A stretch of 64,000 nucleotides of DNA from Varroa destructor (GCF_002443255.2 NW_019211460.1:35163498-35227497); one strand, 5' to 3'; positions 50,351 to 63,259 are shown, counted from the stretch's first letter. Made by a program: numbers and translations. The notes: generated by a model from the letters alone, not told the origin.

Positions 50351-50785
50351 ATGGAGTGTGAAGGCGGCTATGAGAAGGAACAGTTCCGCGCTACGCGAAC
50401 TTGGAACACAATTGTGACGGCTGTACAAGAGGAGCTGCCAGTTGGGCGCCACCGAAAAGGACTAAAGCACATTGAAAACTGCTTCTCAGGAAATGAGGCC
50501 GTATCTTGGACGTTGCACTACCTTAAAGAAAACTGGGATATTCTCTTCGGGGCAGTGGACGACGAGAAGAAGTGCAAAAAACCTACGGACAGGACAGAGA
50601 TCACTAGGCAGAAAGTTGCCCTTTTATTGCAAAAGTTTGTGGAACAAAAGATCATTGAGGATGTCCACGGACGAGGACAGCAGTTCAAGGATTCATCTCA
50701 CCAACTATATACGTTCAAAAAACACAACGCCTCTATTGAGGATGACAGTTATATTCGAGAAAGCCGAAGCGGAAACTTAAGTTAT
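50351..50785 (+). CDS. DEP-domain protein, first coding exon (DEPDC1-like)
   Basis: ATG plus 145 codons to a perfect GTAAGT donor in phase 0. Residues about 11-123 form a DEP domain, a small fold used for membrane and G-protein-linked targeting. Diagnostic pieces are FRATRTWNTIV, the ENCFSGNEAVSW helix, TRQKVALLLQKFVEQKIIED and the closing QLYTF. The start (MECEGGYEKEQFRATRTWN) aligns with the N-terminus of animal DEPDC1/DEPDC1B, where the DEP domain is also first. A charged insertion of about 15 residues (DDEKKCKKPTDRTE) lies before the third helix and is absent from the vertebrate proteins as remembered. A RhoGAP-like domain would be expected downstream and was not identified. Confidence 0.9.
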
Positions 50786-50973
50786 GTAAGTATATTGCGA
50801 GAACTGGTAATCATGTTCAATTAAATAGGTAAGCATGGCCATTTTATCTGATATAGCTCGATGGAAAGTGGGAGAAGGATTGCTTAGTGATCTATATGCT
50901 AAATCTAATGCGTGACTTTTACATACCAGTAGAAACGGGTGGCATATCTCACTTTGTTAGCTATTCTTTGCAG

Positions 50974-51072
50974 GTGCCTCCAAGGACAACTAGATCCGCG
51001 ACCAGTCTGGTTAAAATGGCCCTAGTCAGTGTTTCAATACAGAAGATCAAACCTACTGGAAAGACGACGTGA
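50974..51072 (+). CDS. candidate second exon of the DEP gene
   Basis: Strong acceptor (TAGCTATTCTTTGCAG) at phase 0 matches the DEP exon donor. In that frame it reads VPPRTTRSATSLVKMALVSV and ends at TGA after 32 codons, which would give a DEP-only protein of 177 residues. It may instead stop earlier at an internal GTTAAA donor after SATSL and continue. A neighbouring frame over the same bases is open for far longer (see findings), so the true exon structure is unresolved. Confidence 0.35.
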   Translation: MPPRTTRSATSLVKMALVSVSIQKIKPTGKTT

Positions 51073-51469
51073 TCCTTTTGTGAAACGTCTGAATTAGTTG
51101 GACAAATATTTAGTACGACAGAGGTTGCACACTGTAAAATCTGATCCAAATAAATATTTTGACATTTGCGGTCCTAGATCGCCGACTCCCAGCATGAAAC
51201 GAAGCTCATCTTCATAGCTGGTTTCCAACATAGACCGGCATTTATGTTTGGTTGGTAAACTTGTTACTACTGCACCATCAGGACGACAAAAATCTAGGCC
51301 AACATTAACAAATAAAGGTGCACTAGGCAAGACCAAGGAATCTTACAAGAAAGCTTTCTTTAGCATGATGCTCAACGAACAATTAATTACTCAAGATGGA
51401 AAGAGCTTCCCAGTTGTTGAAAGAACACTCAGGCAGACCTGGAGCTACAAAGCCGCAAGAAGACACTGA
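50975..51469 (+). pseudogene. long frame broken only by TAG triplets
   Basis: One frame runs 165 codons to a TGA with just three interruptions, all TAG (51023, 51095, 51215). Its pieces look coding, for example SDPNKYFDICGPRSPTPSMK and ESYKKAFFSMMLNEQLITQD. Since AG ends introns, the TAGs may be 3' splice sites of short introns; alternatively this is a decayed coding segment in which CAG became TAG. A third choice is chance. The frame does not match the phase of the strong acceptor at 50974. Confidence 0.25.
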
Positions 51470-52992
51470 TATTTCTCTAACTCTACGCCTGGTGAATGTG
51501 TCACCAGCCTCAATGTGGACACCCTGACATAGGCAACAGCCATGACACTTAGCGACAGTACCTTAGAAGCTTGCCCTCTAATATGTATAGTATGAAGTCA
51601 CTAACACTAGGGGCATAGAGACGAATAGAAAAATATTGACAACAACGAAATAATTATTCATGTGTCACTCCTAAGTGGCGTATTCTTTATCGATTTAATA
51701 TAAAAAAAAAATTATAATAAAATATTTTGGAACAGGAATGTGTACTATAAGTTTGGATCTTGAAGTCTAAAACGCTTGCCTAGACCCAGTCCGCGCCAGG
51801 GTGCGGCATCTTTAATCTAGATCCGCCTATTCATTCCCTTGTAAGTTTACAAAATAGGTAACAAGTATCAAATAAGAATTATCAAAAACCTCTTGTGACT
51901 TATTTATTTTCTTTGCGACAATTACGGGGAGGAAAAATGTTGCGTGTGTTTACAAGTTATATGTAAAAATGCTACAATTAATCAGACTTCGTATGTATGT
52001 TTGTATGTATGAATACAGAATGCAAATAAAAACTATATTTTACCCTAAAAAGCGAGTGCTGTTATTCGGAGTAGATATCAGGAGTGTATATCAATAGAAC
52101 GAGATTTGGCAGCGACTGCCTGGTTCAATATCGTATCCGTTAGTCAGCCTAAAATAGCGTTGGGTCGGTAAGACACTTTTGAAATACATAATGTTGGACT
52201 TCCAGCCGAACTTTCCAAATGGCTACTTAGACAGATGCGGCAAGCTTCTTGCACTTGATTTGTAGCTTTGAAATGACCTTTTTTGGTCTATGTACGGCTA
52301 TGTGCATAGGATGGACAAAACGCTAAACTTCACTAACGCAGCTAACGCTACAAATGGAATACATATTAAGAAAATTTGAGATTTTTTTGATATTTATTTA
52401 TGATTAAGGCTGATTCGTCATCGGACGCGGAGGACCTATTAAAAGAAGATCCATTTTTTGTCTCGCTTTTCCTTTTTGTCTCGTTCCAATATTGCCTTTA
52501 TTGAAATCTGCGCAAAACAAGCTAAATTAGAAATCCAGTTAGGCAAATGCTGATCTAGAAGTAGGTGGATTTAGAAACGCGGACATGGAATGCACACAAT
52601 GAAAACGTTTCCTTTGATTTTCTGCTGACCTTAACAAGATACATGATCAGCGTCACAAAATATAGAAATGAGAGTAAATGACAGATTTCATCAGTTCTTA
52701 GAAATAGAAGGGTTGTTGCTAACTAACATACTTGGCTCATACTATTAACCCAATTGGATTTGATCCAACATCTACACATAGTAAAAGGTGCCTGTAGCGA
52801 AAATCTCATTACGGAATGCAAGTGCGAGACAATATGAAAGCAGTAGCAATGGCTTGAAATGGCTAAAGATTTATGACATATATTAAGTACTATACAAACT
52901 GTATTGTGGAACATACTGCACACTCATATGATTGTTTCTATCAATAAATAATAAGACCTTTGTATTCAAACCGATGTTTCTTTTCCCTCTAG
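51470..52992. other. no supported exon; a few coding-like fragments
   Basis: A frame overlapping 51390-51520 (LKMERASQLLKEHSGRPGA...) follows a fair acceptor and may be a further DEP-gene exon. Another fragment near 52400 (MIKADSSSDAEDLLKEDPFF) also looks coding. A TATG tract lies at 51991-52012. Confidence 0.35.
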
Positions 52993-53057
52993 ACACTTTT
53001 TAGAGAAGCTATCAAAAGCAAATCAATTTCTTCTTTTTCCTCCCAATCAATATACAG
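52993..53057 (+). CDS. candidate later exon of the DEP gene
   Basis: Very strong acceptor (TGTTTCTTTTCCCTCTAG) and a GTTGTG donor. Two frames are open: phase 0 gives TLFREAIKSKSISSFSSQSI, phase 2 gives HFLEKLSKANQFLLFPPNQY. The second recalls the leucine/proline run LLPPPNR in the C-terminal part of DEPDC1, but the match is too short to rely on. Confidence 0.4.
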
Positions 53058-56000
53058 GTTGTGTTGTATATACAATAGTATATGCCAAAATAAAGAGTAC
53101 GACTGCTGCACGGAGAGCCATTGTTGGCTGAAAATGAACTATGCAGACTATGTATAACTGAGTAGACTGTAAACATAGTTGAGAATTAAGAATATAGACT
53201 TCCGGTCAGTCTATACGCATAGGAACACGAGCTATTTTTTTTTTTCAATTTGGGGTTTTCAACAGAGAACTTCTGCCTACTAGCTTTTTGAAATCGTTTT
53301 AAGGAAATCGTTGTCATTTGTTCAATTTACAACCTTTTTTTACGTACGATAACAACGTACGACTGGCACATGCTGTCGACTCTCAGCTTTCCTAAAGCCT
53401 GTAGTGACACCTCTACCTCATTAAACGATAAAAACAACAATATCGCTTGCAATCTATGCCAGCAAAACCTAAAATTTGCTTTACTAGAAGAACTAAGACG
53501 TTGAACCATCCAGTTTTAGTGACAAAAAATACATATACAACAACTTTAGCTTCGGAAAATATTTTCGTAGAATGGCGGTTCTATTATAGTATCGGAGCCA
53601 TGCTGTCTCAGATGTGAAACGGACAATTGGAAAATAGCATCTTCGGCCGATGCACGGCCAGGAGTGCTTTAGAGGTTCCTCCTTTTGAGACTCATAGGAT
53701 TGCTATAGGAACCATGAAGTTCGTCGGCTTCGGCCTCCTAGTCACGCGTCCTTTACATGTGTGCTTCCGACATTATGGACCTACTGGTAGCATTTTCCTT
53801 CCCTATGAATGATTCTTCCTTTTTTTTCTTGTCAGACCCTTGACGAGCTGATGTCTCAGGTCGGGCGTGTTATATGTTATGCGAAGGTTCATCAGATGTA
53901 CGTACGCTTTAAATGAGCTTTCGCTTTCACGTTCGTTCGCGCTTTTCCTGTTTGAAGAAAACCGCACGTCAACAGATTTACGGTTTGTACGGGTATCCTT
54001 CTCCGTAGAGATTTTCCCCCTGTAAGAAAGATTTTCGCACAAAAGTCTTATTCGGATGTCTAGATTGAGACATGTAGCTTATGCAAAACTGGCTTTGAAT
54101 CGTACCCGCGTTTCCGACCTACTAATTAATGGAACTTAGATGGATGCCGTAGAAGTTTTTCAATATCACATCTCGCCGAGTATCTACTGCTCTGCTAGAT
54201 GTAATTGTAAAGATTTAGAACCAAACCAACTACTAATACCAATTACGAGATAAAAATCAATAGGTAGTAGCAGATAGTAAGTAGCTATTGGTTACTTAGC
54301 CCGTACGTACTTCATAACGACATCGATCATTTTTAATACTGATTTTCCGTCCGCTAAATGGTTCGGGCCTCCCTGAAAATCAGCTGAGTGCTATTTCATG
54401 GAAAATCTAAAATGGAATGTCTTGACTTAAGGTTACCGAGCGAGTGATAGCAATGCTCTATTATGAGTACAATTTCATAATGTTATAACTTTAGTCATAT
54501 ACTAAGCATAAGCTATAAACAAAAACCTTAGGAGATGCCTAACGGGAAATTACGAAATTGTTTTTATAGTCCGCAGACATTGTATAAGCGCGCTCGAGTT
54601 TAATTCTTTCAATTTAATGCTAATTCCTCAAGCAATCATAGCTCAACTGAATAGCTATCAGTAATTTTTTATCGGTATATATAGATAAAGCTGTGCAATA
54701 AGTAGATTTGCTTAGATGTTTACGGTTATCAGCTAGACCCAATGTTCATATGTGGGAATTATGATACGTTTAGACCCAACTATACAATCCTTTCACTAAG
54801 ATTTTAGCGCTTTTGTAATCATGTTTCAATCAATCAATCAATACAAATATATCGATGTGTTAGCAATAGAAAAATGGAGGGCGGGTGTTACTTAGACTAA
54901 TTACTATATATAGCAGGCTTTTCTGTTTTAAGTAATACTCGTGCATACCCTATAGTTGGCGCGTGTCCTTTTTTATCGGCTATAGCTTGGAACTGACATA
55001 AGCATTTGCTTGACCCGAAACCCATTTCAAAAGCAAAACGATTTTAGACCACAATTATCCAATGTTAACAGAAGTCAATAATAATAATAAAGTTCCTCAT
55101 CAATATCTGTGGAGAGTTGCTGTGGCTATTGTTTCAAAGTTAAATAGGGTGTTCTACATATATCCGTGAGGCAGCTTCGTCGTCGATGTCTGTACTGGGT
55201 CACTTTTTTATTAATTATTGATAACTTTACACGTTGGAGCTTTTCTAGCCGCTAACATGACCTTCACTTAATATGCCCGAGTCTGTATTTTTTTTCCATT
55301 TATTTATAGATATATTATTACGGATTTATGCTAGAGGCAGCACTAACAAGCAGAACTTAAAATATTTGCAATTGATCTATTTGATCGAGGGACTCTTCTT
55401 TTTTAGGAAGGAGCTGAGCAATGAGTTACACGGTCCCATCTAAAACTTTTTTATAACCCTTCTATGTTAAATGTACCGCTGTGTGGCATTTTTCCGAAAA
55501 GCTATCATTAAAGGGAACTCGATACAATTGGAGAACTCGAGCAGAACTCAAGACTACTGCATATATTCATTGCCTTTTGTTTTGCCTCAGCGAAGTGTGT
55601 CTACATCAAGACTCGAACCCAGACCATGTCTGAGTTTCTCACGTTTGTAACCACACGCATTGTCACTGGGCCCTCTCGAAACAGTGCCCTAAGGAGTTTT
55701 TTATTGCCACTTCCTTCCGCGTAAACTAAACACGCGCCCGTGTCCTGCTCGATAAATTCTGTAAAGCAGTACGTTGAGTCTGTTTGACGTGATTAATACC
55801 GTGTCCTAATCAATCTGAAACAGTTTTTATGTTTGGTTGTACACAATAAACTAGAGATGTAAATGTCGCTGTCAACATTAGATGGAAACAATATAAACAA
55901 AATAAACTAAAGTACATAATAGGAAAAGAAATGTTGTCCTACAACGGATCATAATCAGCCGTCAAAGCAACCTGGTCAATACCGTAGACTGGGTAGGTAG

Positions 56001-56176
56001 GAGTGATCAAAGCGCTGCTCTGATACACGCACTGCACCCTCTGTCGGAAATGACCAGAAAAACAGTGAAACAGACCTTGTTAACATGAAATATTCGACAC
56101 TTGTGCCGGTATCTACTGACGACGGATGCGCTTTTCAGGAACATACCAAACCACACATACGTATATGGGCACTTAC
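53058..56176. other. no supported gene; tRNA-like relic at 55605
   Basis: AT-rich sequence with TCAA repeats at 54826-54842 and AAT repeats at 55078-55090. No exon could be supported. The frame at 53627-53812 contains a possible signal-peptide start at 53716 (MKFVGFGLLV) without a following donor. Confidence 0.4.
55605..55690 (-). repeat. tRNA-like sequence, possible SINE relic
   Basis: On the minus strand a good RNA polymerase III B-box sequence (GGGTTCGAGTC, around 55610-55631) lies about 40 bases after a degenerate A-box-like stretch (CAGTGACAATGCG). Stems are too poor for a working tRNA. A decayed tRNA or tRNA-derived SINE head fits best. Confidence 0.35.
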
Positions 56177-56330
56177 TAATCAGATAACTTGTCAAAGATG
56201 ATAATGCCAACATTGCTAAAAAGTTACTAACATTGATCGTTATAAACTTGTGTCGTGCAATTAGCCATAATGAGAAGATACTTTTTTTCGTTGTTGGCGA
56301 ATCCTTGTTGTCGAGAACTGGAACGTACAT
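56177..56330 (-). CDS. exon of a putative membrane protein
   Basis: Minus-strand ATG and 51 codons ending in phase 1 at a perfect GTAAGTG donor. The polar N-terminus (MYVPVLDNKDSPTTKKSIFS) is followed by one hydrophobic segment FLAMLALSSLTSYLI preceded by basic residues. The frame is also open upstream to an acceptor (CACATCACCTTCAG), so the exon may be internal and start at about 56350. Family not recognised. Confidence 0.45.
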
Positions 56331-57047
56331 GAACCAATCAAGAATTACTGAAGGTGATGTGGTCTCGAGTCGTTTTTGACACGCTTACAAATTCACGTTT
56401 GGTAATTCCGTTGGATTAGACCAGCATAGTAACGACGCAGGGCCTAATAATTGCATCCGACGAACAGGCCATAGTCGGCAGAGCCGTACTCGAAACAGGG
56501 GCCAGAAACGAGATAAGCGTTATCTTTAGTGTCGCGTCAAGATTGCCGCTAACACGACCACAGCTGCGTATAGAGACATAAGATTCTTGAAAGCACCATT
56601 TTGTTCTGATTTGGGGTGAATGTTGGATACTGCACTACAAGTTGCCTGACCACCAGACATAGCCTTCATAACGTGCACTATCTTTATTAGTAGGCTGTTA
56701 CGAGGTGCCCCAGCGCGGTTTCTATCGGTAGTTATATATTGTCATCCACCACACAGGTGCTCAGTTTCGCCCCTGGCCATTTCTGATACGCAACAATAAT
56801 GTATGCCTCCGGAAGACACGCTCATTTCGCTGAAGACATGTAATCAATAACGGTCCTATAGAAACAGTTATCTAGTGTAGAAAATAAGGAAAAAAAAAAA
56901 ACACAAATACCAACAGTATAATAGTGCCGATATTCAACGAAAAGATTTGCGAATATAGAGTTTCTCTTCTGCCGTTATAAGCATCATTTCAGATAGCTTA
57001 ACATCTTTAAACGATAAGTAATAGGTTCGTCTTCCTGACCTTTTCAG
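56331..57047. other. nothing supported
   Basis: No exon with paired splice sites on either strand. Confidence 0.4.
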
Positions 57048-57105
57048 AATACATCATAAATGGTTGAACATAGCTGTTATTGAAGGCTCTTTCATTTATA
57101 GAGGA
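57048..57105 (+). CDS. candidate internal exon, unknown protein
   Basis: Strong acceptor (TCCTGACCTTTTCAG). Open only in phase 2: IHHKWLNIAVIEGSFIYRG, then a weak GTACCT donor or a TAG three codons later. Partner exons not found. Confidence 0.3.
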
Positions 57106-58432
57106 GTACCTATCTAGATATGTTTGCTAAGAAACGCGTAGTCTTTCCTTTTCTACTTTGAAAATCAAACGAGCTTTACCAGGCTTATACAAAAAACGCG
57201 GTAGAAGGATGCATTGGCTGCTCAGCGGCTGTAGAGGCCATGCTACTTACTAGGTGGGATATAGCTAATGAGGCTTTGTTGATGGCCAGGCGTCAGTAAA
57301 TTAAGCAATTTCAGAAAAAAACGAGCCACCTTTGATCTTTAGCTACTAATTAGAATGTGCCCGCAGAAAAATTACTTAATTCAACTAAAATCAGTCCCTT
57401 TTTTCGCTCTAAGAACATTATTTACTACTTGTTAACATTATTCTTAGTAAATATCGTTGACGGATTGTTCAGTTCTTGTAGAATCTAATGGACCCCTTTC
57501 GCTGCGCTGAGAGAAACGTTAGCGTTCGATTCGTAGGTAGATAGTGGTCTAGAATGCAAATGTCTGGCCCAGTTTGAACGATCTAATTAATTTATGGTGT
57601 CGGCATTTGGTAGATTTTGCTTTTTTACATGTCTTCCGACAGGAGCCGTACTCATTTAACTCAAAAACGGTATTTCATTCATAAGGAAGAGTAGACAATT
57701 TCCGCAAACGGTAACGATATTTCTCCCAGCTTGTATGTACATACAACTGCGCATCGAATGTTCGTGTTTAGCCAACGGGATTCGGCTGCATAGCAGAAGC
57801 TCAGCTTACTATATATGCGGGCCTGAATTTAACGAATCTGGGAAAAGAGACAAAGAAAAAAGTACTTGTTCTTCATCATCTAGTTTCTTGTTTCAGATAA
57901 CATGATCCAGTAACTTTTGTTAGAGAGAGATGTGGTAGACTAAACTCCCGGCTCCTATCGGACAAATCATAATGGAAAAGAGCAGTAACATGCAAAAACT
58001 CTATAGTATTTATGCATTTTGACGTTAAATAATCACTAGCACCACCGGATAGATTTGATCGATAGTGAAATAACGAAATAATAAATAAAGAAGCCGCACA
58101 ACTGTAAAAATAGAAAGGAAAATGTGCGTGTGAAGACGCGTTCCGTCTTGCAAAACAGGCAAAACGCTTAGTAGGAAATTCAAAGTATCATTCTCTATAC
58201 TAGTTTATTCTGAACGCTTACGGCTAGTTGTCACCAGGTCTCTGATATACCTAGAAATAACGCGATCAGACGAACCTTATGGCGCAAGCAACGACCCGAT
58301 GACGAAATACTGATTTTTAACACTAATCGTCCGTTACAAATATACTCAGACGAGTCTTTATTGACGTATCGGAAAACTGTTTCTAGTGGGGTATTGGCCG
58401 CTAGGCATTTCAGCCGAAAGAGAAGCATACAC
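57106..58432. other. nothing supported
   Basis: AT-rich; no exon could be supported. Confidence 0.4.
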
Positions 58433-58564
58433 TTTAAAACTTCTAGCGTCAACGTATGAGTGAAGATTAGCAAAGCTTGACAGTAGAGGTGCGTCGTCCA
58501 TCAGCTCCAAGTGGCTCTCTAGCTTCAAAACTCTGCTGCATGTGCTGATATTAGACCGTTCCAT
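58433..58564 (-). CDS. candidate first coding exon, unknown protein
   Basis: Minus-strand ATG and 44 codons ending in phase 0 at GTGTATG. The peptide has normal soluble-protein composition, beginning MERSNISTCSRVLKLESHLE and continuing LMDDAPLLSSFANLHSYVDA. The frame stays open for 24 codons past the donor, so the exon end is uncertain. It could lead to the membrane exon at 56177-56330, but phases do not match directly. Confidence 0.35.
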
Positions 58565-60535
58565 AAGTGACGGAGATTTTGTTCAATAGGGTCTCGAACG
58601 TCGTTCACCAGTAACGCTTCCGTTTCGTCTAGTAGCTAAACGCCATGCGGTCAATTGAAATACCTCTATATGTGTGTGTACGTAATGATGAACCGAGTGG
58701 AGATATGAGACAGCTGTTTTCAACTCCGAATTACCCGAGATCGCGTAACAGCCCTCTGCTCGGATGACACGGGGTGCGTCGTAAAAGTTGAACGCCATTC
58801 AAACGAAACACCTAGATAATGATTGCTGGTACCATTTGGTCGGGTCAGCGATACTACAGCTCAAAATAGTATTATCAAAAAAAAAAAAAACAGAATCTTG
58901 TACCCATCAAATAGCTTTAGCTAATTGTCCAAAATGTGTTAATTCTTCGTCTTTTTCTTATGTGTTTATTGATGGAATCGTAAATTTCAAGGCGTACACA
59001 CAGCCCATGAATCAGCCCATAATAGCCGTTAGATTTTTTTTGATGTTTAGTTCCAATCGATCGCGGAAGGTTTTAGGGTAATATTTATAGCGTTTAAGCC
59101 ATAAAAACAAAGTCCCTTAGTTGTGCTAGAATTGTATTTAAGTTAATCAAGGATAATAGCTTTGGGGAACTTTTCCAACATCTAGTGTTTGTTTCAATTT
59201 TCAATGCAGGTCAGCTTGACTAGCAGGTGTCTTAGCTAACTTACTATAGATCAACACTTCATTTTTGCCCGATTTGTAGAAAATTAATTACTTTCATAGC
59301 AGTATGTGATGATGAACATTTTAGAGACTTCGGATGACGTCTTCTGAAAAGCATAGGCTGTGTGGCTGTACTAGATGGGAGTAGCCAGCGTTACTCCGTC
59401 GGCGAAAGTAACTAGCCCAGCATGGCCCAAACGATTCGTATCTTTACATAGAAAAAAAAAAGAATAACGCAAAATAGTATACATATAGGATCCAATGTTT
59501 AAGCTATAGGATCCACTTGAATCCAATAGCCGTGTAATGAGCATTTTTATTTACGTCATGATCGAAAAATCCGCTTATATACATACCCGTACCGCTTTTG
59601 CGCGTCTCTAAAGATTCTTTACTAAGGATTTGCTACAAACAACGTACACGCTTGATCTTACTGTATAATCAAGATCTATACACGAAGGTGTTCGTGAATA
59701 ATCGCTAATGATCAAATTATACATATATAATGACAAGAAAATCTATCGAAAAACATCATAAATAGCGCGAAAATATGTATTCGCTTGTCTGGGAAAATAA
59801 GCTAAACAAGGACTCTGGTGATTCATTGCTTTTACTTTGAAGTTTCCAGTTAATTAGCAGTATGTAAGCGCCTATTCCTAGTGGAACAGGATATGCATAC
59901 TTCCGGAATGAACTTACAAGACGGGCACTTCAATACTCAGCATCTAAAAAGGCAGCGTTATAGTGTTCCTGGGCCGTATTTTATAGAGGCAATTAGTAAC
60001 TTGCAGACATGCGCGTTTAACCGTAACTGCATCGTTTTTAATACCGCGTCGATGCTTGTGAGAACATCTCATATCATTATACTTTTTGAAATTACTAAAA
60101 TATCAATTATCAACATACATCGTAGTGGGTGACCTTTCCGGGTGTTTACCGGGTCGAATAGAAACAGCTTTTTATTACGCTAACTTGCAATTGGTAGATG
60201 GAGCGGGCTGAACGGTCAGTGAACTTATAGTGCATAACTTGTTGAAACCGAATGTCGTTCCATGTCGAAAAATCGTCTTCCTATTGTACGAAAGAATATT
60301 CAAATAATCAATAGCACGCCAATAGGTAGACATTTTGATTAAAATTCTCAAAATTGTAAAAGTCAGTTGGGTGTCAACGTAAGGCAAGTAAAAAAAAAAC
60401 CTAGTTTGCTCGAGACCGAGCGAATATCAGCCCGCGCACCATCGATCAATGCACCGACGTAACTGTTGGATAACAAAAAAATCCTAGTTAGAAGAAAGAA
60501 GGTCGTTCTTAGCAATTTTCTACTTTGCCACCTCT

Positions 60536-60555
60536 ATACATACATACATACATAC
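60536..60555. repeat. (ATAC)n microsatellite
   Basis: Five tandem units. Confidence 0.95.
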
Positions 60556-60596
60556 TGAGCATGTATAGGATAGAATGCTTAGCCAGTACTAAATTT

Positions 60597-60622
60597 AAAA
60601 AAATATTCACTAATATTTTTTT
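60597..60622. repeat. perfect AT hairpin, 11-bp arms
   Basis: AAAAAAATATT and AATATTTTTTT around the loop CACT. Confidence 0.9.
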
Positions 60623-61960
60623 AAAATATTAAACATTTTTGGCAACACGTACATATTGAGGTTTAGTATGAAACAAAGTTATTGTTCATGTTTTCCTAGC
60701 GTTATAGATACTTCTGGATACGCTGGAAGTTATAAAGCGCTCCAAGTTGTATTTTGAGTGCGCTGAATCAGTTACGCAATGAGCTGTGTTTAAAATTATT
60801 AAAAGTCATCTATAAGAAGCCCTAATAGGGTTTGATCGAATATTACGTGTGATAGCCAACGTGAAATCTATACTGATAACCTCAGCATTCAAAGTTGCGG
60901 CAGACACTCAAGTTCAGTTCCGCCCAATCGAATTGCGCATCAAATAACTTACGGAACTTTTCTAGAACAGCGTACGTGTATGATGAGTGCTGATTGGATG
61001 TGGAACACTTCGCCAGAAAGACACCACAATGATAACTATACGAATCTGTTTCTAGCTTCAAACATTATCAAGGGTTTATAACCGTACGTCACCTTAGTCA
61101 TTATAAACTTCAGTTGTTATATAGTTGGCGAAAATAAGCGATGGTATCATCGTTCCACAGACTTAAGCAAAATACGGCTACTGCCTTGATTTAAACCCTA
61201 TCGATGACAGTGTTTGCAATTGTAGGCCTTCTAAAACTATATTAGGATATAGAATTGAGAGGGCCTTGTTTAAACAAATGACTAAACGGATTTGAAAAAT
61301 GCGCGCTTCATAAAACCTACGCAAGTCTACAGAGGAATATTCGTGGCTCATTTATTGAAGATCGCCCTCAACAGCCGAGAGCCTGCTGGGGCGCCTCATC
61401 GCCGATAGGCTGCAATGTGCCACCCAGTCTATACTGAGCAGCTGAGAGTTATGATACGTTGAAAGGGGAATGATAAAAGTAGAGATTTTTTCAATATATT
61501 TTAACATCAAAAGAGTGTACTCCTATTTGGCAACTGTGGGCTGAAGTACGTGCAAGAAGGAAAAGCCCAGATTCACCTGATCGACGGCGTCCAGTTGACA
61601 CTAAAATTCATCTGCTGTATCAGGATGAAATTGTCCATAGGACCTGTTTTCGTTTCGAAATATAATTTGCTAAGTTAGAGCATGAACGATTGGTGCACAG
61701 TTTTGTTGAGAGGTGTAAGTATGCGTGATTAAATAAGCTTATAACAATAGTGCTTTATTTTAACATATTAGTATTAGTCGCCTTTTGTTAATGAATATGC
61801 CCAAAGGCAATTTTTTTCAATTGAGTTACAAGATAACATCAAAGTTTTCCGCAAACGGCCTATGTACGGTAACCTTGATCTATAATAGATCTTTCCCTTT
61901 AGACGATTACTATATCAGCCTATAGGTTGAAATTCTAATTCGTTTTGTCTATTTTAACAG

Positions 61961-62133
61961 CATCCCGCTCTAAAGGACTGGATGTGTCAATAAGTACTCG
62001 CGTAGACGGCAACAGTTCGCTTCGCCATAGAAGAATAGTACCTCTAAAGATGCTAGTGACACACATACATATAACAGCAATAGGCGGCAAGTCTTCTTGT
62101 AGCGGTCGGGGAAATCCAGGGTCACAGCTCTGA
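61961..62133 (+). CDS. candidate terminal exon, unknown protein
   Basis: Excellent acceptor (CGTTTTGTCTATTTTAACAG) in phase 1, then 56 codons to TGA. The peptide is basic and Ser/Gly-rich, starting SRSKGLDVSISTRVDGNSSL and ending SCSGRGNPGSQL. Only this frame is open throughout. The opposite strand is also open, as is common in GC-richer DNA. Family not recognised. Confidence 0.4.
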
Positions 62134-63259
62134 CGTAAAAGCATTGTTCTAATAGGCAGCCTGGCCCCCGTTCGCACTTTTAATTGCCTAAGGCGCGTAA
62201 CACAGGCTGTTGATGGTCGTTCTGTTCGCTTTCGATGGTCTAGTGTGCCTTTGTTTTTCGGTTACTAATTACCTTACGATCGCATTGGCTGTTCTTTCGC
62301 AAGGCCGTTGTCCTTCGAAGGCTGACCTCGTTTTCGACTCTGCCCGAACACTGCGGCAATAACACAGCCTAACACTGGTAGCCCTCGCAACCTTAATAAA
62401 ATCTTTCACAATGCCTGGTTCAACTCCGTGGTCTAGGGCATCTTTTCCATTCTACTAGATGATAATTAAAACCTGTCGTGTCCGAATGAGACCCAACTGA
62501 CCGAAGTCAGCGCAGGAAGTCCCTTGAAACTATGTCTATTTCAACTCTTTTGACGATATTTTAACGCCATTGCCAAATCTACAAGAAAGAATCTACGAAT
62601 CATTCGCTAGTAACGAGAGTCATTAGATGAGCAACACGAGCTATTCTTTCGAGGTAAAACTGGCCTCGATCGTGATTCTCGAAAGGACATAGTTTTAGTT
62701 TATAAACTGACAACTAATTTCGGATCACGACTTTTTAGCAGACGAAAAAGTTTTCCCTGAACAAATTAATTGATTCCAGTTATGACTGTGCGGACAAACC
62801 GGCGTATCATGGTTTTGAAAACAGAAATCACTAATTCCAATCTCGCGATCCTATCCCACAAGTATGTTCCTGCTTTTGAAGAAACAAATTTGGAACAACA
62901 ATATATATATATATATATACAGCAACCTCGGTTCCAATAAGGTGCTCTTCTTTCTTATATATCGTTCTCAACTAATTTCAACGTTTTCCGCATCAACAAA
63001 AGGTCGACCGCTTTGAATACTACGCAATACAGTAGCTATATCAATCAGCGTCAATTTGAAAGTATTTCTGTGATAGCTGGTGTTACTTGCGTTCCGACCT
63101 GGTCACGATTATCGCCAACAGCCGCGTCCACCGGCGTAGGTCGTTATTACTACGGGGTGTCGGAAACAAACTCGGCAGACAGGCGTTAACCTATCAGAAA
63201 GGTTTCCACCGATCATCTTCGTTTTGTATATGTAATACCTAGTACGGGTTTTGAAAAGG
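62134..63259. other. nothing supported
   Basis: No exon supported; an AT run lies at 62901-62919. Confidence 0.4.

Larger units (their letters stand above)
58565..61960. other. no supported gene; hairpin and ATAC repeat
   Basis: AT-rich. Contains an (ATAC)n tract at 60536-60555 and an AT hairpin at 60597-60622. Open frames at 58788 and 59881 (plus) lack splice sites and homology. Confidence 0.4.
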
